The position numbers and the translations under genes were made by a program. The notes below the pieces were generated by a model. The model ran no database searches. It was not told the DNA's origin and saw only the letters and a program-made list of their open reading frames with translations. This document shows positions 1 to 5,445 of a DNA stretch of 8,400 nucleotides, piece after piece (the stretch's first letter is position 1; every line of letters begins with the position of its first letter). Source of the stretch: a bacterium (GTDB taxonomy: Bacteria > Patescibacteria > Paceibacteria > UBA9973 > UBA2103); assembly GCA_021812925.1 (NCBI GenBank), contig JAKAMK010000035.1, positions 1 to 8,400 on the forward strand, written 5' to 3'.

Positions 1-502
1 CAGGAGGGTCGCCTGCCGAGAACGCGAGCGCGAAGCCGACCGCCGCGCTCGCGATTGCGTGGAGGAGCGTCGAGCCGAGGAAGCGCAGGCCGTCCGTGTA
101 CACGCCCGTGAGGAGGTGGCCGGCGGACAGGGGCGCGAGAAGGAAGAGCATATTCTCCGCAGCGGCGAACCCGAGCGCGACCGTGAGGAGGTAGATGACG
201 TAGTCTGGCCCGTCGCCCACGTTCGGCCGCCACAGGATGAAGAGCGCCGCCATCGCGTACTTGAGGGTCTCCTCGATGGTCGCCCACGCGGTGAGCACGT
301 GGAGGGTCCCGCCGAGATTCGCCTGTGCGTACTGTTCGAGGGGCAGCGCGAGCGGCACTGCGGCCATGCCCGCGATGAACGCGAGCCCGACGAGCGCGCG
401 CGGCTCCGAACAGTGCGAGTCTTCTTTCAGCAAGAAGTAGAGCCACACGAGGGACGGCAAGAGTCCACCGAAAAAAGCGTAGCCGATCGTCGAGAGTGTC
501 AC
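1..502 (-). CDS. PrsW-family intramembrane protease, 5' part (runs off left edge)
   Basis: The first 167 codons of a polytopic membrane protein are visible, from a GTG start at 502; the C-terminus lies outside the window. Hydrophobic segments lie near residues 5-25, 36-55, 70-92, 103-122 and 145-163. The three polar motifs typical of the PrsW family sit in these helices: IEETLKY (E77, E78, K81), AAENMLF (E116, N117), and R140 followed by LLHAIAS (H149). In Bacillus, PrsW makes the first cut in an anti-sigma factor; the substrate here is unknown, and the wider family overlaps CAAX-protease-like proteins. An in-frame TAG lies four codons upstream (TAG AAT AGA CGG GTG), so GTG 502 is the only plausible start. 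No Shine-Dalgarno is seen; a TAGAAT box ends six bases before the start. valS lies upstream on the same strand, 96 bp away. Confidence 0.8.
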   Translation of the reverse strand, partial: MTLSTIGYAFFGGLLPSLVWLYFLLKEDSHCSEPRALVGLAFIAGMAAVPLALPLEQYAQANLGGTLHVLTAWATIEETLKYAMAALFILWRPNVGDGPDYVIYLLTVALGFAAAENMLFLLAPLSAGHLLTGVYTDGLRFLGSTLLHAIASAAVGFALAFSAGDPP

Positions 503-514
503 CCGTCTATTCTA
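503..514 (-). promoter_or_regulatory. -10 box TAGAAT abutting the protease start (leaderless)
   Basis: On the minus strand TAGAAT (514 to 509) matches five of six bases of the -10 consensus and is followed by six bases and then the GTG start. Transcription would therefore begin at or next to the start codon. No good -35 was found. The same ten bases, GCGGTAGAAT, precede the DHH phosphoesterase gene, which supports a real promoter element. Confidence 0.5.
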
Positions 515-531
515 CCGCATCAAATAAATAG

Positions 532-593
532 CAAATCTCAAATACCAAGAACCAAATAGGATTCCTGGTTTGGTACTTGAAATATGGTTCTTG
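532..593. repeat. Mirrored arrays of 7-bp units (4 + 4) around a 6-bp centre
   Basis: Left arm, plus strand: four units CAAATCT, CAAATAC, CAAGAAC, CAAATAG (532-559). Right arm, read on the minus strand: CAAGAAC, CATATTT, CAAGTAC, CAAACCA (593 down to 566). The centre 560-565 is GATTCC. The longest exact inverted match is CAAGAACCA (546-554) with TGGTTCTTG (585-593). The patch is far richer in A and T than its neighbours. It lies just after the valS stop, so the hairpin and the T-rich minus-strand sequence behind it could help end the valS transcript, although there is no classic uninterrupted T-tract. Confidence 0.7.
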
Positions 594-598
594 TGATT

Positions 599-2770
599 TT
601 ACGTCGCCGGCCACGCGGCAACCATGAGAAGCTCTGCGTCCTTCGTGGGGAGCGACTGGTAGATTTCCTCGGTGAGGAACGGCATGAAGGGATGGAGCGC
701 TTTCACGAGGCGCGTGAGGAGGGCAAGGAGGAGCGCCTGCCGGGACGTCTTAAGCGCCGCATCTCCGCCCTGGAGGAGCGGCTTCGACTCCTCGAGAATC
801 TTGTCGGCGAGCTCGTGCCACGCGTAGTGGTAGAGTTTCTCGGCGGCGAGGTAGACGCGGTACTCCTCTATATCCTTCGTCACGTCCGAAAGGAGCTCAT
901 CGAGCGCACGGAGGAGCGCCTGATCCTCGGCAGTCATCGCGTGGCCCGCGTCCGCGCCCTCGGTGTTCTCGAGAACGAAGCGCGAGATGTTCCAGAGCTT
1001 ATTGGCGAAGAGCTTGTAGCCCTTTATCTTGTCTTCGCTAATGCGGAGGTCAGTGCCCGGCGTATTGCCGACGACGAGCGCCATGCGCGCGGCGTCCGCG
1101 CCGAACTTCGCGGCTATATCCAAGGGGTCGAGGTTGTTGCCGAGCGACTTCGACATCTTCCGGCCCTGCGCGTCCCGCACGAGGCCGTGGAGGTACACGG
1201 TCTTGAAGGGCACCGTGCCGAGCGCGAACTCGGTCATGAGTATCATGCGCGCGACCCAGAAAAAGAGTATGTCGTGGCCGGTCTCGAGAAGGTTCGTGGG
1301 GTGGTACGTGATGAGGTCCTCCGTGTTGTCGGGCCAGCCGAGCGTCGAGAACGTCCAGATGCCGGAGGAGAACCAGGTGTCGAGGGTGTCCTCGTCCTGC
1401 GTCCACGTGCCCTCCATAGCTTCAGCGGCGGAGGGGCCGTCGCCTACCCGTATTTCATCGGAGTCCTGCTTGTACCACACGGGGATGCGGTGGCCGTACC
1501 AGATCTGGCGCGAGATGCACCAGTCGCGCAGGTTGTCTATCCAGTGGAAGTACGTCTTCTCGAAATAGTCGGGAATGATGCTAATCGCGCCCGAGCGCAC
1601 TGCCTCGGTCATGAGTTCCTTGAGCGACTTGCCACGGCCGGGGACCTCCTTGTTCACGTCCACGAACCACTGCAGCTTCGGCAGGGGCTCGATGATGCCG
1701 CCCGTGCGCTCGGCCGTGGAAACATTCTGCTTGATGTCCTCCTCCTTTTCGAGGAGTCCCTCGTCGCGCAGCCACGCGACGACCGCCTCGCGAGCCTCGG
1801 TAGTCTTTAGGCCCGCAAGGCGGCCGGGCACGGCCATCTTCGCGTACTCGTTTATGACGATGACCTCGTGCGAGAGTTCGTGCCGGTCGGCGATGTCCCA
1901 GTCGGTCTGCGAGTGTGCGGGCGTCACGCCGACGGCGCCCGTGCCGAAGTCCTTGTCGACCTCCTTGTCCGCCACTACCTTTATATGGATGGGCACGTCG
2001 CAGAAGACCGCGTCGTACTCTTTGCCGACAAATTCCTGGTAGCGCGCATCGTCCGGGTGCACCGCGACCGCCACGTCGCCGACCTTCGTCTCCGGGCGCG
2101 TCGTCGCGACGGGAATGGGGAAGTCCTTCGCGTAGCGGAACGTGTAGAGCTTCGCCGGCCGCTCCTCGTAGACTATCTCGTCGTCGGAAATCGTCGTCTG
2201 GCCTTTCGGGTCCCAGTTCACGATGCGGTGGCCGCGGTAGATGAGTCCGGCGTCGTACATGCGCCTGAAGACCGTGCGCACCGCGCGGTTGCGCTTCTCG
2301 TCGAGCGTAAACGCTTCGCGCGACCAGTCGAGGGACGCGCCCATGGTCTTCACCTGCGCGACGATGGTGTCGTGGCTCTCGCGCGCGAACTGTTCGATGC
2401 GTGCGAGGAGCTCCTCGCGACCGAGGTCGTGGCGGCTCTTGCCCTCTGCTTTCTTTATCTCCTTCTCGACCTTCGACTGCGTCGCGATGGCGGCGTGGTC
2501 GGTGCCAGGAATCCAGAGCGTCTTCTTCCCGCGCATGCGGGCGTAGCGCACGAAAATGTCCTCGAGGGCGAGCATGAGCGCGTGGCCCATGTGGAGGCGG
2601 CCGGTCACGTTCGGCGGCGGCAGGACGATGGAGTACGGCTCCGCGTCCTTTGCCGTCACGCCTTTCGCTATACAGGTGTCCGGATTGAAATAGCCGCTTC
2701 TCTCCCACTCCGCATAGATGCGGCCCTCGGTCTCCTCTGGGTTGTACGGCTTCTTAAATTTCTCGGGCAT
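599..2770 (-). CDS. valS: Valine-tRNA ligase, short form without C-terminal coiled coil
   Basis: 723 residues; a cytoplasmic class I synthetase that attaches valine to tRNA-Val. The nucleotide-binding fold carries HMGH (residues 60-63) within PPPNVTGRLHMGH, and KMSKS at 538-542. The editing domain, which clears misacylated threonine, shows TTRPET (223-228) and GTGAVGVTPAH (276-286). DWCISRQIWYGHRIP (416-430) and DTWFSS (464-469) are typical of ValS rather than IleS or LeuS. The anticodon-binding helical domain includes HPFMPFLTEEIY (693-704). The protein stops soon after this, at AAWPAT, so the usual 100-150-residue C-terminal region with its tRNA-contacting coiled coil is missing; many bacterial ValS have 870-950 residues. 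I chose ATG 2770 because homology starts there (MPEKFKKPYNPEETE) and an extended -10 box lies just upstream; a further 63 codons are open upstream but look non-coding. Confidence 0.95.
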   Translation of the reverse strand: MPEKFKKPYNPEETEGRIYAEWERSGYFNPDTCIAKGVTAKDAEPYSIVLPPPNVTGRLHMGHALMLALEDIFVRYARMRGKKTLWIPGTDHAAIATQSKVEKEIKKAEGKSRHDLGREELLARIEQFARESHDTIVAQVKTMGASLDWSREAFTLDEKRNRAVRTVFRRMYDAGLIYRGHRIVNWDPKGQTTISDDEIVYEERPAKLYTFRYAKDFPIPVATTRPETKVGDVAVAVHPDDARYQEFVGKEYDAVFCDVPIHIKVVADKEVDKDFGTGAVGVTPAHSQTDWDIADRHELSHEVIVINEYAKMAVPGRLAGLKTTEAREAVVAWLRDEGLLEKEEDIKQNVSTAERTGGIIEPLPKLQWFVDVNKEVPGRGKSLKELMTEAVRSGAISIIPDYFEKTYFHWIDNLRDWCISRQIWYGHRIPVWYKQDSDEIRVGDGPSAAEAMEGTWTQDEDTLDTWFSSGIWTFSTLGWPDNTEDLITYHPTNLLETGHDILFFWVARMILMTEFALGTVPFKTVYLHGLVRDAQGRKMSKSLGNNLDPLDIAAKFGADAARMALVVGNTPGTDLRISEDKIKGYKLFANKLWNISRFVLENTEGADAGHAMTAEDQALLRALDELLSDVTKDIEEYRVYLAAEKLYHYAWHELADKILEESKPLLQGGDAALKTSRQALLLALLTRLVKALHPFMPFLTEEIYQSLPTKDAELLMVAAWPAT

Positions 2771-2779
2771 TACCCAGGA

Positions 2780-2788
2780 AATATAGCA
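2780..2788 (-). promoter_or_regulatory. Extended -10 promoter of valS (TGCTATATT)
   Basis: The minus strand reads TGCTATATT: a TGn extension plus a hexamer with five of six consensus bases. Nine bases separate it from ATG 2770, so any leader would be only about two or three nucleotides. No -35 element is recognisable, as expected for an extended -10 promoter. Confidence 0.55.
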
Positions 2789-2814
2789 AATCCGCGGCTG
2801 TTCCGCTCGCAGTC

Positions 2815-2843
2815 TTGACGTTTCCCGGTGATGCGGCAATATG
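2815..2843 (+). promoter_or_regulatory. Probable -35/-10 promoter of the orphan gene
   Basis: TTGACG (2815-2820) is a strong -35 match. A weak -10, AATATG (2838-2843), follows after 17 bases. Predicted initiation near 2850 gives a leader of about 27 bases that contains the Shine-Dalgarno. The -10 is poor, so confidence is moderate. The promoter faces away from the valS promoter. Confidence 0.4.
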
Positions 2844-2864
2844 CACCTCGGGTCTGTAGGGGGA

Positions 2865-2871
2865 AAGGAGG
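2865..2871 (+). promoter_or_regulatory. Strong Shine-Dalgarno AAGGAGG deciding the start at 2877
   Basis: AAGGAGG lies five bases before ATG 2877. It decides against the earlier in-frame ATG at 2841, which falls inside the probable -10 box. It is the only clear Shine-Dalgarno before a gene start in the window. Confidence 0.75.
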
Positions 2872-2876
2872 GAATC

Positions 2877-3425
2877 ATGCTCTCGCTCAGACAAGCGGCT
2901 TGGAACGACGAAGAGGCCGCGCTCACGTCCCTGCTGAAGGGTGACGAGTGGTCGGTCATCGCCGACTATGGGACGCCTATCGACGCGCAGCTCACGACGG
3001 GCGGTCAGCGCATCTGCTTCGAACGGTTCGGGCCCGGCGCGACGCACATCTGTCTCTCCGGTGTCGAACGCCGCGTACGGCTGTTCGCGTTTCGGGAGTA
3101 TTACCTGCTCGAGCGCGCGGAAGCGGTGGTCGCGAAGCGCGGGTTCGTGCTCGCAGACGCGTGGACGTGCGTCGCCACGTGCAACGAGTTGCCAGCGCTC
3201 CAGCACCATTTTCCGGTGCCGGCGCTCGGTACGGTCGCTCACACGTTCGACCCGACCACTGGGAGGAGGGATTGTCCGGGCGTGCTCTGCTGCCGGTCGA
3301 GCGCCTTCCTGCCCCTGTCGCGAGGCAAGGCGCCCGTCGGGCAGATCACACGGGATGCGGTTACGCTCCCCGTGCAGTTCGGCTTTCCGAAGGAGTTCCT
3401 AGTACTCGTGATGCGGCGCTCCTAG
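2877..3425 (+). CDS. Unrecognised 182-residue protein
   Basis: I do not recognise this protein. It has no signal peptide or membrane helix and is probably cytoplasmic. It contains seven cysteines (47, 59, 98, 102, 133, 138, 139), with a CVATC pair at 98-102 and CPGVLCC at 133-139, and a histidine pair at 110-111; metal binding or disulfides are possible but unproven. The C-terminal half has short beta-like runs such as AVTLPVQF and EFLVLVMRR. It is a genuine single-gene unit: promoter-like elements upstream, a strong Shine-Dalgarno, GC-rich wobble positions, and a good intrinsic terminator six bases after the TAG stop. It is divergent from valS and convergent with tsaD, so the neighbourhood does not reveal a function. 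Confidence 0.75.
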   Translation: MLSLRQAAWNDEEAALTSLLKGDEWSVIADYGTPIDAQLTTGGQRICFERFGPGATHICLSGVERRVRLFAFREYYLLERAEAVVAKRGFVLADAWTCVATCNELPALQHHFPVPALGTVAHTFDPTTGRRDCPGVLCCRSSAFLPLSRGKAPVGQITRDAVTLPVQFGFPKEFLVLVMRRS

Positions 3426-3430
3426 CCGCG

Positions 3431-3461
3431 GCGGTCCGGTGAAAACCGGGCCGCTCTTTTT
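3431..3461 (+). terminator. Rho-independent terminator of the orphan gene
   Basis: The stem GCGGTCCGGT (3431-3440), loop GAAA (3441-3444) and ACCGGGCCGC (3445-3454) form ten pairs including one G-U, followed by TCTTTTT. It begins five bases after the stop at 3425. The T-run overlaps the tsaD stop codon on the other strand. The reverse orientation has no T-tract, so it serves the plus-strand gene only. Confidence 0.9.
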
Positions 3462-4737
3462 ATGCAAGCGAGCGGGTGCCGGAGGCAATGAGGGTGTCGG
3501 GGTCGGCGAATTCCTTGCGGAGCGCGCGATAGTAGCCCGCAAGCGCAATCATGATGGCGTTGTCGGTCGTGAGCGAAGCGGGCGGGATGCGGAGCTCGAC
3601 ACCCGGATGCTCTTTCGCGACCTTGTCGGCAAAGACGCGGCGAATGTGCGTGTTCGCAGAGACGCCGCCGCCGAGGACGAGGGTCTGCGCGCCCGAGTCG
3701 AGGAGGGCGCGGCTGGTTTTCTTCCAGAGCACCTCCGCGACCGCGTTCTCGAATTCGTATGCGAGCTGCGCTTTTTCATCGTCCGCAAGCGCGCTGCGGT
3801 CCTTGAGGAGGTACAACAGCACCGCGGTCTTGAGGCCCGCGAACGAGAAGTCGCAGGTACTGTCGTTCAGCATCGGGCGCGGGAGCGCAAACGGTACGGG
3901 CAGGTTCCCGGAGACAGGGTCTGGGTCAGACTCGCGCAGCGCCTCGGCGAGCTTCGAGACCTCCGGGCCGCCCGGGTAGGGGAGTCCCATCATGCGCGCG
4001 ACCTTGTCGTACGCCTCGCCCACGGCGTCGTCGCGCGTCTGCCCGAGGAGCTCGTACGAAAGCCACTCTTTCATCAAAACCAATTCCGTATGCCCGCCGC
4101 TAATCAAGAGCGCAAGCACCGGCAACGAGACGTCGTGTATTTCAAGTATTTCTTTTGACTCATGACCCATGACTCTTGACTCGGTTTGTGCGAGCACTGC
4201 GCGGGCGCCGCTGGGCGTTCCGCCTGCCGCGTGATTGCGGCTAGTGAGGGCCGAAAGCACATGTCCCTCCATGTGGTTCACAGCGACAATGGGCTTCTGC
4301 CACGCGAGCGAGAGCGCCTTCGCAAGGTTGATACCGACCCAGAGTGCGGGCTCGAGGCCGGGACCTACCGTCACCGCGATGGCATCCACGTCTGGCGTCT
4401 CGGTTTCCGCGAGGAAGGCGAGAAGCTGCTCGTCTAGGGTCGGCTCGCGCTCGAGGAGCTTCGCGATGGCGTCGTGGGTTTCGTCCGGAATCGCCTGCGT
4501 GTCTTCGTGCAAAAGCTCGGCCTCTTCGAGTGCGGCCTCGAGCAGCGGGACGAGATTCTTCGCATGCTCGCGCTTCGCGAGCGCTGGGAAGACGCCGCCG
4601 TACTCTTTATGAATCTCTATCTGCGAGAGAAGCGCATTTCCGAGCACGGTGAAGCGGGCAGACTGCTCATCGCCGGACGCGTCTACGATAGAGACCGCAG
4701 TCTCATCGCAGCTGGTTTCTATGGCGAGGATTTTCAT
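3460..4737 (-). CDS. tsaD: tRNA N6-threonylcarbamoyladenosine transferase TsaD, with two insertions
   Basis: 425 residues. TsaD moves the threonylcarbamoyl group from its adenylate onto A37 of tRNAs reading ANN codons, working with TsaB and TsaE. The ASKHA-type fold starts with MKILAIETSCDETA. Metal ligands are seen as H155 and H159 in NHMEGH and D392 in TTDNA. Other signatures are SGGHT (213-217), DFSFAGLKTA (296-305) and LGGGVSANT (355-363). The usual length is about 340. The surplus lies in two places: about 40 residues at 76-115, rich in E and D, and about 35 residues at 166-203, between the metal-binding motif and SGGHT. The second loop is partly encoded by a period-7 DNA repeat. Start ATG 4737 fits the family N-terminus and a perfect TATAAT box 12 bases upstream. 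The stop overlaps the terminator of the convergent orphan gene. Confidence 0.95.
   Translation of the reverse strand: MKILAIETSCDETAVSIVDASGDEQSARFTVLGNALLSQIEIHKEYGGVFPALAKREHAKNLVPLLEAALEEAELLHEDTQAIPDETHDAIAKLLEREPTLDEQLLAFLAETETPDVDAIAVTVGPGLEPALWVGINLAKALSLAWQKPIVAVNHMEGHVLSALTSRNHAAGGTPSGARAVLAQTESRVMGHESKEILEIHDVSLPVLALLISGGHTELVLMKEWLSYELLGQTRDDAVGEAYDKVARMMGLPYPGGPEVSKLAEALRESDPDPVSGNLPVPFALPRPMLNDSTCDFSFAGLKTAVLLYLLKDRSALADDEKAQLAYEFENAVAEVLWKKTSRALLDSGAQTLVLGGGVSANTHIRRVFADKVAKEHPGVELRIPPASLTTDNAIMIALAGYYRALRKEFADPDTLIASGTRSLA
4157..4184. repeat. Four tandem 7-bp units inside tsaD
   Basis: On the plus strand: GACTCAT, GACCCAT, GACTCTT, GACTCGG. On the coding strand they give the peptide ESRVMGHES in the second TsaD insertion. 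Bases 4141-4156 next to it are also AT-rich, unlike the rest of the gene. Because 7 is not a multiple of 3, adding or losing one unit would shift the frame; three units (21 bp) would not. Confidence 0.65.
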
Positions 4738-4760
4738 GCGTATTGGGCTATTATACCTGC
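4738..4760. promoter_or_regulatory. Divergent tsaD/orn promoter with a shared symmetric -10 core
   Basis: The whole gap between the two start codons is 23 bp. The core CTATTATAC gives TATAAT on the minus strand (4755 to 4750), a perfect -10 with 12 bases to the tsaD ATG. On the plus strand it gives TATTAT (4749-4754), with six bases to the orn ATG, so the orn transcript would start on the A of ATG. Neither side has a convincing -35; any such element would lie inside the opposite gene. Confidence 0.6.
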
Positions 4761-5324
4761 ATGTTGCGAAATGACCTCCTCTGCTGGATGGACCTCGAGA
4801 TGACGTCCTTGCGGGACGCACGCAGGGACCAGATTATCGAGATAGCGGTTATCCTCACCGACAAGGACCTGAACGTCGTGGCGGAAGGTCCGGACATCGT
4901 CATACACGCGGACGGCGCGCTCTTCGAGGGCATCCCCGAATCCGCGCGGGCGCTCCATGAGAAGACCGGCCTGCGCGAGGCGGTTGCGGAGAGCGCCGTG
5001 ACGGTTCCTGAAGCCGAAGCGCGCGTACTCGAGTTCCTCAAAGAGTACGTCGAACCGGGCACTGCGCCTCTGTGCGGGAACTCTATCCACATGGACCGCC
5101 ACTTCCTCCGGCTCCAAATGCCTGCGCTCGATGAATACCTTTTTTACCGCTGCATCGACGTCTCGACCCTGAAAGAACTCGCGCGCCGCTGGGCGCCGGG
5201 GGTGTACGAAGAAGCGCGCGCGAGGAAAGGCGAGAGCGCGCACCGCGCGATGGACGACATCAAAGCCTCTATCTCAGAGCTCGCGTTCTATCGCGGTGCA
5301 TTCTTTACGGGCAAGAGGCTCTAA
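4761..5324 (+). CDS. orn: Oligoribonuclease (DEDDh 3'-5' exonuclease)
   Basis: 187 residues, close to the 181 of E. coli Orn. It degrades two- to five-nucleotide RNAs, and pGpG from c-di-GMP, to mononucleotides in the cytoplasm. All DEDDh catalytic residues are visible: D11 and E13 in WMDLEMTSL, D112 in GNSIHMDRHFL, and H161 and D166 in HRAMDD. DVSTLKELARRW (133-144) is almost identical to the E. coli enzyme. The ATG at 4761 is preferred over an upstream in-frame TTG because homology starts here and the -10 box occupies the upstream codons. There is no Shine-Dalgarno; the transcript looks leaderless. It is divergent from tsaD and convergent with a DHH phosphoesterase. Nothing looks truncated. 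Confidence 0.95.
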   Translation: MLRNDLLCWMDLEMTSLRDARRDQIIEIAVILTDKDLNVVAEGPDIVIHADGALFEGIPESARALHEKTGLREAVAESAVTVPEAEARVLEFLKEYVEPGTAPLCGNSIHMDRHFLRLQMPALDEYLFYRCIDVSTLKELARRWAPGVYEEARARKGESAHRAMDDIKASISELAFYRGAFFTGKRL

Positions 5325-5347
5325 GGCCCATCTCAAGACCTGCTCTT

Positions 5348-5420
5348 CCGGCAAGCGAAGCGAAGCGCCGTTCCGCTTCGCTGCACTTGGAAATTTCAAC
5401 CGCTTCGATTCGCTTGCCGG
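5348..5420. repeat. Nested inverted repeat between convergent orn and DHH gene
   Basis: The outer stem is CCGGCAAGCGAA (5348-5359) with TTCGCTTGCCGG (5409-5420), 12 perfect pairs. Inside is a second hairpin, GCGAAGCG (5360-5367) with CGCTTCGC (5374-5381) and a six-base loop, followed by the near-palindrome TTGGAAATTTCAA. A further pair, AGACC/GGTCT, flanks the whole. The motif GCTTCG or its complement recurs many times. No T-tract follows on either strand, so it is not a classic intrinsic terminator. It fills most of the 121-bp gap and may be a REP-like element or a shared 3' structure. Confidence 0.7.
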
Positions 5421-5445
5421 CTTCGCGAACGGTCTCGGATGAATC

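Noticed and set aside
584..2818. Long open frames on the plus strand opposite valS (584-1810 and 1868-2818)
   Set aside because: They are antisense to a certain gene, in a GC-rich region where stops are rare. Their translations are rich in R, E and V without any motif.
2841..2876. Earlier ATG at 2841 as start of the orphan gene
   Set aside because: It falls within the likely -10 box, and a strong Shine-Dalgarno points to ATG 2877.
2754..3242. Minus-strand open frame of 162 codons opposite the orphan gene
   Set aside because: It overlaps the valS start and lacks start signals; the plus-strand gene has the promoter, Shine-Dalgarno and terminator.
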